A DNA stretch of 64,000 nucleotides from DASZGI01 sp035938995 (GCF_035938995.1 NZ_DASZGI010000100.1:53688-117687), one strand, 5' to 3'; shown: positions 1 through 9,736, counted from the stretch's first letter. A program made the numbers and translations. Notes: generated by a model not told the origin, from the sequence alone.

Positions 1-156
1 CCGGCGCGATACACGCATGCGCCATCCGGCCGCCCACACCTCAGCCAGTTTCGCACCGTATCAGGAGCACAGGGAAGAAATCTCCTGTTCCGCATACCCT
101 TTGACACGGTCCGGTCACCGCGAGCGCCCCTGCAAGGTTCACCTACAGTTCACGCA

Positions 157-2481
157 ATGCGGTCCGCGACCCGCTCGTCACTCCCCGGCGTGGAGTGGAT
201 ACCCGCTGTTGCTTCACGAGCGGCGCTGGACGGATACGATCGACGCGTGGGCAGCACAGCGGATGGCGCGGTGGCGGATCTGCGGACGGCCGTGTTCGGA
301 CCCGATCCGTCGGCCGTCGGTCCGGCACGGGCGTTCGTCCGTGATGCCGTGCGCGGATGGGGCGCACAGGCGGTGCTGGATGACGCGGTGTTGATCGCGA
401 GCGAGCTGGTGACGAACGCGGTCGTGCACGCGGGCACCGCCGCGGAGGTTTCATGCGCGCTGGTGCGTGACGAGAACGGGCACGGCACCGCGGTGCGGGT
501 CGAGGTGGCGGACCAGCACCCGGGGCGCACGGTGCCCACGCCGCGCATCCCCTTGGACGACGACGCGGAGCCGCTGGAGTTCGCCCAGCAGGAGAGCGGT
601 CGCGGACTGTATCTGTCCGCGCAGATCGCCTCCGCATGGGGAGTCCAGTACACGCGCACCCGCAAGCAGATCTGGTTCCTGCTGCCGCTGCCCGAGGGCG
701 CCAAGTCCGCGCCGCCGGTTCCGGAGCCCCCGCCCACCGGGCCGATCCGGTTCCAGCCGATGACGCCGCAGCGCGCGGCCGTGGAAGACCTCGACGACTA
801 CCTGGCGCTGACCGCCGAGAAGATCAAGACCCTGCTGGACGCCGACGGCGCCTTCATTCTGCTGGCCGAGGACGGCGACCTCGACGCGGGGCTGCGGCTG
901 CGCGCCGAGGCCGGACTGCCGCCCGGGCTGCCCCGGGTCACCGCCGCGCCGAGCGCGGCCGGGCGGATCGGACTGGCCGGCCTGCCCGCCGTCTACCCGG
1001 ACCTGGCTGGGCCCTCTGAACACGGCACCGCGCTGATCGGCGCGCTCGCCGCAGCGGGCCTGCGGTCGATGGTGACCGCGCCCTTGTCTTCGACACCAGG
1101 CGTGGCCGGATCCCTAAGGCCCAGCGGGCTGATCGCCGTCGTCGCACGCGAACCGGACCGGTTCACCGAGCAGGACGCGGTGCGCCTCGGCGAGGACGCG
1201 GACCGGATCGCAGCGCTCGTCGAGTCGGCCCGGTTGGCCGAGGCGGGCCGGGCCCGCCGCGGCGCCCTGTCGTTCCTGGCCGAAGCGGGCGAACTGCTGG
1301 CCGGATCGCTGGACCCGGACCGCACGCTCGCCCTGGCCGCGCAGCTCGTCGTGCCATCGCTGGCCCGCTGGTGCGCGGTGCACCGGCTGGACGAGGCCGG
1401 GCGCCCGGTGCTGGCGCTCGTCTGGCACGCGGACGAGGACCTGCACGACCGGCTGGAGAAGGCGGTGCTCGAATCCGGGCCGCCGACCACCGAGTCGGTC
1501 GCCGGGGTGTGGCCGAAGCTGTCCGGCGACACGGAAGTGCTGCGCCCCGGCGAGCTTCTGGTCGTGCCGCTCCAGGCGCGCGGCCGCCAACTCGGCACCC
1601 TGACACTCGCGGCCGCGCCCGACGGCCGGTTCCCGCACGACACCGCCGAGCTGGCCTGGGATCTGGGCCGCCGGGTCGCGGTGACCTACGACTCCGCGCT
1701 CGCGTACGCGGGGCGCCGAGAGACCGCGCACGCCCTGCAATCCTCGCTGCTGCCGCCGGTCGTCCCCGAGGTGGCAGGGGCGGATATCGCAGTGGTCTAC
1801 CATCCGGCGGGCAGCGCCCTGACCCCGGCCCACCTGAGTCAGGACACGCTGGTCGGCGGCGACTTCTACGACGTGTTCGAGATCCGCCCGGGCTGCTGGG
1901 GCCTGGCGATCGGCGACGTGTGCGGCACCGGCGCCCAGGCCGCCGCCGTCACCGGCCTGGCCCGCACCGCGTTGCGCCTGTTGGCCCGCGAAGGACTGCG
2001 CCCGCCCGCCGTGCTCAGCCGGCTGAACCGGGCGATCCTCGACGAGGGCGAGCGCGGCAGGTTCCTGACGCTCCTGTACGCCGAGGCTGAGCCGCGTCCA
2101 GATGGTTCGCTGGCTCTGGCCCTGGTATGCGCGGGCCACCCGCCGCCCCTGGTCCTGCGGACGGACGGCACGGTCGTCATCGGCGCGTCCAGCCAGCCGC
2201 TGCTCGGCGTGATCGAGGGCGATCCCGGCTTCCACGTGGAGTCGCTGGCGCTCACCCCCGGCGAGACGTTGCTGGCGTTCACCGACGGCGCGAGCGAGCG
2301 GCGGCGCGCCGGCGGCGAGATGCTGGAGGCCGAGGGTCTGGCGGCGGTCCTGGCCGATTGCCGCTCGCTGTCCGCGGCCGGCGTGGCGGCGCGGGTTCAG
2401 CGCGCCGTCGAGGAGTTCGGCGACGCCCCGCTGACCGACGACATGGCCGTGATGGTGATCCGGGCGACCGGCGAGATCTGA
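157..2481 (+). CDS. SpoIIE-family PP2C phosphatase with N-terminal anti-sigma-type ATPase and two GAF domains
   Basis: This 774-residue protein combines a kinase-like and a phosphatase module. Residues about 40-175 form an HATPase fold of the RsbW/SpoIIAB type: N-box ASELVTNAVVHAG near residue 82, and a glycine box SGRGLYL near 147. Two GAF-like sensor regions follow (about 205-355 and 370-515). The C-terminal third is a SpoIIE/RsbU-type PP2C phosphatase with the metal-binding motifs VGGDFYDVFE (about 566), IGDVCGTG, FTDGASE (about 709) and DDMAVMV. Such proteins usually act on anti-anti-sigma factors in partner switching; the partner is not in the window. No membrane segment is seen, so it is probably cytoplasmic. 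A GTG at 247 is an alternative start, and neither start has a strong ribosome binding site. A TTGACA-like box lies at 101-106 without a convincing -10. Confidence 0.9.
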   Translation: MRSATRSSLPGVEWIPAVASRAALDGYDRRVGSTADGAVADLRTAVFGPDPSAVGPARAFVRDAVRGWGAQAVLDDAVLIASELVTNAVVHAGTAAEVSCALVRDENGHGTAVRVEVADQHPGRTVPTPRIPLDDDAEPLEFAQQESGRGLYLSAQIASAWGVQYTRTRKQIWFLLPLPEGAKSAPPVPEPPPTGPIRFQPMTPQRAAVEDLDDYLALTAEKIKTLLDADGAFILLAEDGDLDAGLRLRAEAGLPPGLPRVTAAPSAAGRIGLAGLPAVYPDLAGPSEHGTALIGALAAAGLRSMVTAPLSSTPGVAGSLRPSGLIAVVAREPDRFTEQDAVRLGEDADRIAALVESARLAEAGRARRGALSFLAEAGELLAGSLDPDRTLALAAQLVVPSLARWCAVHRLDEAGRPVLALVWHADEDLHDRLEKAVLESGPPTTESVAGVWPKLSGDTEVLRPGELLVVPLQARGRQLGTLTLAAAPDGRFPHDTAELAWDLGRRVAVTYDSALAYAGRRETAHALQSSLLPPVVPEVAGADIAVVYHPAGSALTPAHLSQDTLVGGDFYDVFEIRPGCWGLAIGDVCGTGAQAAAVTGLARTALRLLAREGLRPPAVLSRLNRAILDEGERGRFLTLLYAEAEPRPDGSLALALVCAGHPPPLVLRTDGTVVIGASSQPLLGVIEGDPGFHVESLALTPGETLLAFTDGASERRRAGGEMLEAEGLAAVLADCRSLSAAGVAARVQRAVEEFGDAPLTDDMAVMVIRATGEI

Positions 2482-2491
2482 CAGAGCTCTG

Positions 2492-2514
2492 ACCGGGGTC
2501 TGACCCGAGACCGG
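2492..2514. terminator. weak hairpin between convergent genes
   Basis: An imperfect stem (ACCGG..TCT pairing with AGACCGGT, with a small bulge) lies in the 58-bp gap between the convergent phosphatase and sugar permease genes and is followed by TTCTTCC. It could end transcription from the left. It is short and bulged, so the call is tentative. Confidence 0.3.
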
Positions 2515-2539
2515 TTCTTCCACCTGGTCAGGATCGTTG

Positions 2540-3958
2540 TTATCCCATCTGCTCCAAGGCTTTCCCCTTGGTCTCTCGGACCGCGAAGACGACGAAGGGG
2601 ATCGAGGCCGCGGCGAAGCAGGCGTAGATGACGTAGCTGCCGCTGAGCGACCAGCGCGACATCGACGGGAAGCTCTGGGTGATCGTGAAGTTGGCCAGCC
2701 ACTGCGCCGAGGCCGCGACGGACAGCGCCAGCGCCCGGATCTTGTTCGGGAACATCTCGCCGAGCATGACCCAGACCACCACGCCCCACGACATCGCGAA
2801 GAAGAACACGTAGACGTGGGCGGCGACGATCGCCGTGGTGCCCTCGGCCTTCGGGATGTGCGCGGTGCTGCCGCTGCCGCTCGCGTATGAGAACGCCCAC
2901 GCCGCCAGGCCCAGCGAGATCGCCATGCCGGCCGAGCCGATCAGCGCCAGGGGTTTGCGGCCGACCCGGTCGATGACCAGGATCGCCACCACCGTGCCGA
3001 CGATGTTGACCAGCGAGGTCGACACCGAGATCAGCAGCGAGCTGGCCTCGTTGATCCCCACCGACTGCCACAGCAGCGAGGAGTAGTAGAAGATCACGTT
3101 GATGCCGACGAACTGCTGGAAGACCGACAGCCCGATGCCGACCCAGACCACCGCGAGCACCCGGCCGGACGGCCCGAGCAGGTCGCGGAAGCCCGGCCGG
3201 TGGTCGGCCGCCAGCACGGCCCGGATCTCGGCGATGCGGGCGTCGACGTCCTGCTCCCCCTCGACCTTCAGCAGCACTTCGCGGGCGCGCTGGTCCTGGT
3301 CCGTGGCGATCAGGAACCGCGGCGACTCGGGCACCGTCAGCGCGAGGCTGCCGTAGACGAGCGCCGGGACGACCTCGGCCAGCAGCATCCACTGCCAGGC
3401 GTTCAGACCCCAGAGATGGTTCTCGCTGCGGCCCCCGGCCGCCTGTGCCAGGCCGTAGTTCACCAGCTGGGAGATGAAGATCCCGAGCACGATCGCCATC
3501 TGCTGGAGCGAGCCGAGCCGGCCGCGGTACGCGGGCGGCGCGACCTCCGCGATGTACGCCGGCGCGATCACGGACGCGATGCCGATGCCGAGACCGCCGA
3601 TCACCCGCCAGAAGGCCAGATCCCAGATATTGAAGGGCAGACCCGCCCCGATTCCGCTGACCACGAACAGGATCGCGGCCAACACCATGACCTTGACCCG
3701 GCCGATCCGGTCGGCCAGCTGCCCGGCCATCCAGGCGCCCGCCGCCGAACCGAGCAGCGCCGCCGCGACCGCGAACCCGGTCTGGCTGGAGCCGACCGCG
3801 AAGTGCTTCTGGATCCCGGTCACCGCGCCGTTGATCACGGCACTGTCATAGCCGAAGAGGAAGCCGCCCATCGCTGCCGCTGCGGCGATGAAGACCACGT
3901 ATCCGAAGTGGGTCTCTTCCCCGGGCACCATCACCGGGTCAGTTCGCGCGGAGGACAT
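2540..3958 (-). CDS. glcP: MFS sugar porter, GlcP-like glucose permease
   Basis: A 472-residue sugar porter family (MFS) transporter, expected to import glucose or a related hexose by proton symport. Family signatures are GGFLFGYDSAVINGA in the first membrane segment, PAYIAEVAPPAYRGRLGS after segment four, PESPRFL before the central loop, FQQFVGINV in segment seven and RVGRKPLALIG between segments eight and nine. The end, ETKGKALEQMG, closely resembles what I recall of Streptomyces GlcP. The open frame runs upstream to 4087, but those residues are not transporter-like. ATG 3958 (MSSARTDPV) is preferred, with ATG 3931 possible; neither has a clear ribosome binding site. Substrate specificity is inferred from similarity only. 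It stands alone, convergent with the phosphatase gene. Confidence 0.85.
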   Translation of the reverse strand: MSSARTDPVMVPGEETHFGYVVFIAAAAAMGGFLFGYDSAVINGAVTGIQKHFAVGSSQTGFAVAAALLGSAAGAWMAGQLADRIGRVKVMVLAAILFVVSGIGAGLPFNIWDLAFWRVIGGLGIGIASVIAPAYIAEVAPPAYRGRLGSLQQMAIVLGIFISQLVNYGLAQAAGGRSENHLWGLNAWQWMLLAEVVPALVYGSLALTVPESPRFLIATDQDQRAREVLLKVEGEQDVDARIAEIRAVLAADHRPGFRDLLGPSGRVLAVVWVGIGLSVFQQFVGINVIFYYSSLLWQSVGINEASSLLISVSTSLVNIVGTVVAILVIDRVGRKPLALIGSAGMAISLGLAAWAFSYASGSGSTAHIPKAEGTTAIVAAHVYVFFFAMSWGVVVWVMLGEMFPNKIRALALSVAASAQWLANFTITQSFPSMSRWSLSGSYVIYACFAAASIPFVVFAVRETKGKALEQMG

Positions 3959-4196
3959 ACATCGAACACACCACAAGCGGCGGCCCGACGCCATCCGGGC
4001 GGGGGCTAATGCGTCCGAACGCATGATTGCGGACGCCGGGCTGATCGCGGATTCCGGGCGCAAAACGGCCCCGGGCGGCGGAGCCAAATCCGCGCGGCAG
4101 GTGCGAAGCGCAAGGCTCCTTCCCTCCCGCGCGGGCGACAGCCGCCCCGAAACCCGGACCGGGTCCGAGGCGCCCGCCTAACACCGCGCCCGGGGC

Positions 4197-4790
4197 TTAA
4201 CGCATTGCGGCGAACCGGCTCATCGCGTGCTCGACCAGCCGGATCAGGGTGAGCTTCGTCGACTCCCGCGAACGGGCGTCGCAGGTGACGATCGGCACGT
4301 CGCCGGGTATCGACAACGCTTCGCGCACGTCCTCCACGTTGTGACTCAGATGACCGTCGAAACAGTTCAGCGCCACTATGTACGGCAGACCGGCGTCCTC
4401 GAAGTAGTCGATCGCCGCGAAGCAGTCGGCCAGCCGCCGGGTGTCCACCAGCACCACCGCGCCGATGGCGCCGCGGGTCAGGTCGTCCCACATGAACCAG
4501 AACCGGTTCTGTCCGGGGGTGCCGAACAGATACAGGATCAGCTCGCGGTCGAGCGAGACCCGGCCGAAGTCCATAGCCACCGTGGTGGTGGTCTTGTCCG
4601 GCACCTTCGACAGGTCGTCGATGCCGTCGCTGGCGGCGGTCATGACCGCCTCAGTCGTCAGCGGATTGATCTCCGAGACCGCGCCGACGAACGTGGTCTT
4701 CCCCACCCCGAAGCCCCCGGCGACGACGATCTTGACAGAAGTCGTCGGCCCCGCGGTCCGCTCGGGCGGGCTAGAGGTTGCGAAGTCCAA
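4197..4790 (-). CDS. cvnD: Conservon small GTPase CvnD (MglA-like)
   Basis: A 197-residue Ras/MglA-like GTPase, last gene of a four-gene conservon. The Walker A/P-loop GGFGVGKT is at about 25-32, a conserved threonine stretch (KTTTTVAMDFGR) marks the switch I region, LFGTPGQNRF is the G3 motif of switch II, and LNCFDG stands at the G4 position. In actinomycetes these GTPases work with CvnA-C in a membrane-associated complex compared to eukaryotic G-protein systems and control development or metabolism. The start overlaps the end of cvnC by 20 bp, which indicates translational coupling. Confidence 0.92.
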   Translation of the reverse strand: MDFATSSPPERTAGPTTSVKIVVAGGFGVGKTTFVGAVSEINPLTTEAVMTAASDGIDDLSKVPDKTTTTVAMDFGRVSLDRELILYLFGTPGQNRFWFMWDDLTRGAIGAVVLVDTRRLADCFAAIDYFEDAGLPYIVALNCFDGHLSHNVEDVREALSIPGDVPIVTCDARSRESTKLTLIRLVEHAMSRFAAMR

Positions 4791-5124
4791 TGAGCACCCT
4801 TTCCAGAAGCGCGAGGTCCGGCTTGCCCTCGGTGGTGTTCGACTGGTGGACCGCGATGAGGCCGGCCTCAGCCATGTCGCCGACCATCACGCGGGCCACG
4901 CCGAGCGGCATCCGCATGAGCGCGGCGATCTCCGCGAGCGACTTGACCTCGACGCACAGGTCGCAGATCCGCTGGTGTTCGGGCATCAGACCGAAGCCCG
5001 AGGTCCGGCCGCGCGGCGTGGTCGACACCAGCGCCTCGATGGCCAGTTGGTAGCGCGCCCGGGTCCGGCCGCCGGTCATGGCGTACGGGCGCACGAGCGG
5101 TGACGAATCGTGTCCTGAACTCAA
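4771..5124 (-). CDS. cvnC: Conservon DUF742 protein CvnC
   Basis: A 117-residue DUF742 protein, third gene of the conservon. It opens with the family-typical SPLVRPYAMTGGRTR and continues with a winged-helix-like region (QRICDLCVEVKSLAEIAAL) and VARVMVGDMAEAGLIAVH. The role is structural or regulatory in the Cvn complex, with no known enzymatic activity. It sits 90 bp after cvnB and overlaps cvnD, so the three downstream genes form one transcription unit. Confidence 0.9.
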   Translation of the reverse strand: MSSGHDSSPLVRPYAMTGGRTRARYQLAIEALVSTTPRGRTSGFGLMPEHQRICDLCVEVKSLAEIAALMRMPLGVARVMVGDMAEAGLIAVHQSNTTEGKPDLALLERVLIGLRNL

Positions 5125-5214
5125 TGAAACCGTCCTTCACGCGGATTCTCGTGCGCCGCCGGCCGGGCGGTGGCGGGCGGTGGGCCCCTTCGCGGTGCGG
5201 GGCCCGGCCGCAGA

Positions 5215-5637
5215 CTACCGGGGCAGCGCGTTCTGCAGTTCGGCACGCAAAGCCGGAGTGAGGACGTCGCCCGCCCGCTCAACGAGCAACGCCATCTCGT
5301 AGCCGATGAGTCCCATGTCGCAGTCCGAGGACGCGAGCACGGCCAGCACCGAACCATCGCTGATCGCCATCACGAACAGGAAGCCGCGGACCATCTCCAC
5401 GACGGTCTGGGTGACCGCGCCGCCCTCGAAGATCCGGGCCGCGCCCTGGGTGAGGCTGGACAGACCCGAGGCGACCGCGGCCAGCTGGTCGGCCCGATCC
5501 CGGGGGAATCCGTTGGAGACCGCGAGCAGCAGGCCGTCAGCCGAGACCACGACCGTGTGCGCCACCCCCGGTACCCGGTCGACGAAATTAGTGATCAGCC
5601 AGTTGAGGTTCTGCGCCGCCTGGCTCAGCTCGCTCAC
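5215..5637 (-). CDS. cvnB: Conservon roadblock/LC7 protein CvnB
   Basis: A 140-residue roadblock/LC7 (MglB-like) protein. The N-terminus LNWLITNFVDRVPGVAHTVV and the segment SADGLLLAVS are typical of the family. MglB-type proteins act as GTPase-activating or scaffold partners of MglA-type GTPases, which fits the neighbouring cvnD. The gene follows cvnA by about 90 bp. Confidence 0.92.
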   Translation of the reverse strand: MSELSQAAQNLNWLITNFVDRVPGVAHTVVVSADGLLLAVSNGFPRDRADQLAAVASGLSSLTQGAARIFEGGAVTQTVVEMVRGFLFVMAISDGSVLAVLASSDCDMGLIGYEMALLVERAGDVLTPALRAELQNALPR

Positions 5638-5728
5638 AGTGCATCCCCTTCCAAAGGGAACGTCGGTACGGTGGTGGCTCCCTCAGCGGGGGTGCGGAAC
5701 GAGCCGCGGACGCGGGGGGACGCAAACA

Positions 5729-8700
5729 TCATGCGCCCTTCCCGTCGGATCCGGCAGCGCCCTTGTCCTTGCCCGCTTCGGGCTCGCCGGACGACGCCGC
5801 GTCGCGCCCCTGCCGCAGCCCCTGATGGAAGCTGGAGAGCCGGCCGCGCACCGCATCCGCCGAGCGCGGCGGGATCGGCGGGGGCGCCGCCTTCGCCGCG
5901 CCGGAGCCGCCCGCCGAGCCGGGCACCAGGTTGGACCTGGGCACCCGCTTCGGCAGACCCTTCTGCGTCAGCCCGGCCGCGACCGGCTTGGCCGCCGCCT
6001 GGGCCGCCTTCCACCCCTCGTCTCCCGGCGACGACCAGGATCCGGCGTTGTCCATGTGCTTGACTCCTCCGGAGTTCGCGGTCAGCGGCTCGGGGGCGGG
6101 CGCCGTCGGCAGCGGCTGCACGGGGATGACCGTGGGCCGCACCGGAGCGGCCGGGGACGCCGGCGGGGGCGTCTGCGCGGCCGGGGCCGGAGCCGCGGGT
6201 GCCGGGGTGGGCGGCGGACCGCTCACCGGGGACCGGGGCACAGAGGGTTGGGGTGCAGGGGGTTGAGACGCAGCTGGTTGAGACGCCGGGGGTCGGGACA
6301 CAGGCGGTGCAGGCACGGGTGGTGCGGACACAGGCGGTGGGGACACAGGAGGCTGAGTCGTCGGCGGCTTGGCCTCGGAGGGCCCGGACACCGGCGGCCT
6401 GGGCGCCACGGGTGCTACCGGAGCCGGGGCGGCCGGCGGCGCAGCAGTCTGACGGACGGGACCGGGGGTGGTGGTCGGCGCGGCCCCCAGGGTCGGGGTG
6501 ACGGGCCGGGCCATGGCGGCCTGGGCGCGGGCCTCGTCGCGGCGGCGGAACCACTCGGACTCCATCGCCTCGAAGATCGGCAGCCGCTCGTCGGTGACCG
6601 GGGCCGGGGGCAGCGGGTCCTGGGCGAACAGCCGCTCCACCGCGGTGGGCCCGGGCGGCGCGGCCGGGGGCAGCTGCGGCGCCGACGGCGGGGGCAGGAG
6701 CGACGCCGCGGGTTGCGGCGCGACCGGGGGCTGGAACGGTGCCGGAGGCTGCGGCGGGGCGGACGGCTCGGGACCGCGCACGGGCGGCAGCGGGAACTGG
6801 CCGGACCCGGAGGGGTCCTGGATCCGCGGCATCTGCCCGGTGTCGGCCCGGCCGGCGCCCGGCTGGGCGGGGTCGATGCGGCCCGTGTCGATGCGGCCGG
6901 GGTCGCTTCGGCCCAGATCGCCTCGGCCAGGCTCGGGTCGGCCGGCGTCGGGTCGCGGCTCGCCGGGCCGCGGGCCGGGGGCGTTGAACTGGGCGGGCGC
7001 CCCGGGTCCCGGCGGCGGCGTGCGGCCCGGCTCCGGCCGGCCCGCACCGGGCGTCTGGAACCGCCCGCTCGAGCCGAGCGCGTCGTCGGCGCCCGGGCCG
7101 GGGAACGGCGGGAAGTCCGGGATCGGGAACTCGCCGGTCGGGAAGTCCGGGCTCAGCGGCAGCGGCGGCACGGCCGGCATCGGGCCGGTGGGCGCTGGGT
7201 CGTGGCCGAACGGCGGCCGGTCGCGGTCCTCGAACGGCGTGCGGGCGCCGGGGATGTTCGGCGGTCCGCCGGGCCCGGCCTCGTTGAGCGCGCCTTCGCC
7301 GCGGGACGCCGGGTCCTGACGGCGCGGCAGCTCCTCGCCCGGGCCGATCGGCCGGGTCGGGGTCGGCGCCGGGCCGAGCGTGGGCAGGTCGGCGAACTGG
7401 TCGCCGTTGGACAGCGCCGCCGGGGCCGCGCCGCGGTACGGCGGGGCGGCCGAGCCCTCGCTGGGGAACACACCGCGGTCCCCGGGCGCGCCGGATTCGG
7501 GACTGTCCGGCTGGGCCGGGAAGCCGAGCTGGCCGCCGGGCCGCCGGGGCAGGGCGCCGAGCGAGCGGGCGCCGGTCGCCGACAGCTCCGGGGTCGGCGC
7601 CTGCTGCTCGCCCTCGGCGCCGGCCAGCAGGGTGCTGGGCACCAGCACGAGCGCGGTGATGCCGCCGCCCGCCGAGCGCCGCAGCCGCACCTGGATGCCG
7701 TGCCGGGTGGCCAGCCGGCCGACCACGTACAGGCCCATGCGGCGGGAGATGGCGACGTCGATGACCGGCGGGTTGGCCAGCCGCTCGTTGGCGTCGTCCA
7801 GCTCCTCCGGGGTCATCCCGATGCCGGCATCCTCGATCTCGAGCATGACGCCGCCGGTGTTGAGCATGTTCGCGGTGACCGAGACCTTGGTCTCCGGCGC
7901 GGAGAACGAGGTCGCGTTCTCCAGCAGCTCGGCGACCAGGTGGACCAGGTCGTTGACGACCCGGCCAAGCACGTTGACGTCGGGCAGGTCGCGCAGGGCG
8001 ACCCGCTCGTACTGCTCCACCTCGGAGGCGCCGGCCCGCATGACGTCCAGCAGGCGCACCGCCTGGCTCCACTTGCGACCCGGCTCCTCGCCCGCGAGGA
8101 CCAGCAGGTTCTCCCCGTTGCGCCGCATGCGCGTGGCCAGGTGGTCCAGCTTGAACAGGTTCGCCAGCTGGTCCGGGTCCTGCTCGCTGTTCTCCAGTTC
8201 GTCGATAAGCCGCAGCTGGCGCTGGACCAGCGACTGCGAGCGGCGGGAGAGGTTGACGAACATCGAATTGACGTTCGACCGCAGCAGCGCCTGCTCGGAC
8301 GCCAGCCGGACGGCCTGCATGTGGACCTCGTCGAACGCCCGGGCCACCTGCCCGATCTCGTCGTTCGAGGTGATGGGGATCGGATCGACCGCGGACTCGG
8401 CGTCGAAGGAGGCGTCCGCGTCGCGCAGGCGGCGGACTATCTCGGGAAGCCGGTTGGCCGCGATGTCCAGGGCGCCGGTGCGCAGCGCCTGCAGCGGGCC
8501 GACCAGCGAGCGGGCGACGAGCACGATGCCGACGAAGGACAGGATCAACGCCAGGATGATCATCGCGGCGTTCTTGTACAGGTCCGACTGCGCGCCGTTC
8601 AGCAGGGACTGGGTGTCCGCCTCCATCTGCTGGGTCGCGGTGGCCTGGACCGTGCGCATATCGCCGATCGCGACCGGAAGCGACTCGTCCCGCACGACGG

Positions 8701-9736
8701 TGGCGTTGCTCGGGAACTGGCTCTGGCCGTAGCGCAGCTGGCCCTGGAGGACCTGGAGCGCCGTGGTGAGGGCGCCCTGGGCGGAGGCGACCTCCGGCCC
8801 CGAGACGGTCGCCTGGAACGACTGCAGCAGCGAGGGGGTCGCGGACTTCTCGAACGAGCTCTGCGCGGCGGTCTCCGCGGCGATCGCCTGGTTCAGGCCG
8901 GCGATCTGCTGCTGCTGGAGCGGCTGCTCTTGAAGCGGGCCCTGAGCCGCGAGCACCTGCTCGGTGAACACCTGGCCGATCGCTTGCGCCTCGATCATGT
9001 TCGCGATCGCGCCGACCGTGGCGCCGTCCTGGGACACGGTCGCGTCCGAGGTGCCTGCGGTGCCCGCGTCGAGCACCAAGAGCAGGTCGTCGATGATGCT
9101 GGTGTAGGTGCTATAGGCGACGGTGAACGGGACCGCCTTCTGCGTCACGACGATGCGGATCGAGGGCAGGTCGGTGACCGCGCGGCCGTCGGCCTCGGCG
9201 GACAGCGCACGCAGCACCGGGGAGTAGGAGCTGCCGTTGATCACCTGGAGGGCGGCGGAGCGCAGCTGGTCCTGCACGGTCAGCGACGCCTGGGTCGCCG
9301 TGGTGAACGCGGTGACCAGCGCCTGGTCGTCGGCGTTGTTCCCGGCCGCGGCCATGTTGCACGGGCTCATCACCGCCAGGCACACCGTGGCGGCGTCCCG
9401 CTCCTGCTGGAGGACCAGCAGCAGCCCTTCGACGGTCTCCGCGGTCTTCGCCTGGAACTGGACGTTCTGGAAGTGCTGCCGGTCCTGGTACAGCGTGCTG
9501 ATACGCGCGGCGGCCAGCGAGATCGCCGCGATCAGCGGCAGCAGCACGAGCAGCGTCAGCCGGTTGCGCACCCGCCAGCTGCGCAGCGACAACAGGCCCG
9601 GGTTCTTGGCGGGGGGCGCCGCCGGGGCCGGATCCGCGGGCTGTGTGGGCCGACGGCGGTCCGAGCCGCCCGGCCGGCCCGCGCGCGCCCCCGCCTGGGC
9701 CGCGTCGCGGCGCGGGGTCACGGGACGTGTCTGCAC
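5729..9736 (-). CDS. cvnA: Conservon sensor kinase CvnA with nitrate-sensor-like domain and very long proline-rich tail
   Basis: A 1335-residue membrane sensor with a kinase-type ATPase domain, first gene of the conservon. A basic proline-rich N-terminus precedes membrane segment 1 (about 57-78). An extracytoplasmic helical domain resembling NIT (nitrate/nitrite sensing) follows (about 95-375), then segment 2 (about 387-409) and a HAMP-like linker with DEIGQVARAFDEVH. The HATPase domain is at about 595-700, with N-box ELLENATSFS and EDAGIGMTPEELDDANERL. No clear phosphoacceptor histidine box is visible, as is common for CvnA. Residues from about 710 to the end are low-complexity Pro/Ala/Gly/Arg sequence with short repeats (GRxDPGR, PPVSxPP). 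That makes it longer than the roughly 800-1000 residues I would expect of CvnA proteins. Confidence 0.88.
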   Translation of the reverse strand: MQTRPVTPRRDAAQAGARAGRPGGSDRRRPTQPADPAPAAPPAKNPGLLSLRSWRVRNRLTLLVLLPLIAAISLAAARISTLYQDRQHFQNVQFQAKTAETVEGLLLVLQQERDAATVCLAVMSPCNMAAAGNNADDQALVTAFTTATQASLTVQDQLRSAALQVINGSSYSPVLRALSAEADGRAVTDLPSIRIVVTQKAVPFTVAYSTYTSIIDDLLLVLDAGTAGTSDATVSQDGATVGAIANMIEAQAIGQVFTEQVLAAQGPLQEQPLQQQQIAGLNQAIAAETAAQSSFEKSATPSLLQSFQATVSGPEVASAQGALTTALQVLQGQLRYGQSQFPSNATVVRDESLPVAIGDMRTVQATATQQMEADTQSLLNGAQSDLYKNAAMIILALILSFVGIVLVARSLVGPLQALRTGALDIAANRLPEIVRRLRDADASFDAESAVDPIPITSNDEIGQVARAFDEVHMQAVRLASEQALLRSNVNSMFVNLSRRSQSLVQRQLRLIDELENSEQDPDQLANLFKLDHLATRMRRNGENLLVLAGEEPGRKWSQAVRLLDVMRAGASEVEQYERVALRDLPDVNVLGRVVNDLVHLVAELLENATSFSAPETKVSVTANMLNTGGVMLEIEDAGIGMTPEELDDANERLANPPVIDVAISRRMGLYVVGRLATRHGIQVRLRRSAGGGITALVLVPSTLLAGAEGEQQAPTPELSATGARSLGALPRRPGGQLGFPAQPDSPESGAPGDRGVFPSEGSAAPPYRGAAPAALSNGDQFADLPTLGPAPTPTRPIGPGEELPRRQDPASRGEGALNEAGPGGPPNIPGARTPFEDRDRPPFGHDPAPTGPMPAVPPLPLSPDFPTGEFPIPDFPPFPGPGADDALGSSGRFQTPGAGRPEPGRTPPPGPGAPAQFNAPGPRPGEPRPDAGRPEPGRGDLGRSDPGRIDTGRIDPAQPGAGRADTGQMPRIQDPSGSGQFPLPPVRGPEPSAPPQPPAPFQPPVAPQPAASLLPPPSAPQLPPAAPPGPTAVERLFAQDPLPPAPVTDERLPIFEAMESEWFRRRDEARAQAAMARPVTPTLGAAPTTTPGPVRQTAAPPAAPAPVAPVAPRPPVSGPSEAKPPTTQPPVSPPPVSAPPVPAPPVSRPPASQPAASQPPAPQPSVPRSPVSGPPPTPAPAAPAPAAQTPPPASPAAPVRPTVIPVQPLPTAPAPEPLTANSGGVKHMDNAGSWSSPGDEGWKAAQAAAKPVAAGLTQKGLPKRVPRSNLVPGSAGGSGAAKAAPPPIPPRSADAVRGRLSSFHQGLRQGRDAASSGEPEAGKDKGAAGSDGKGA

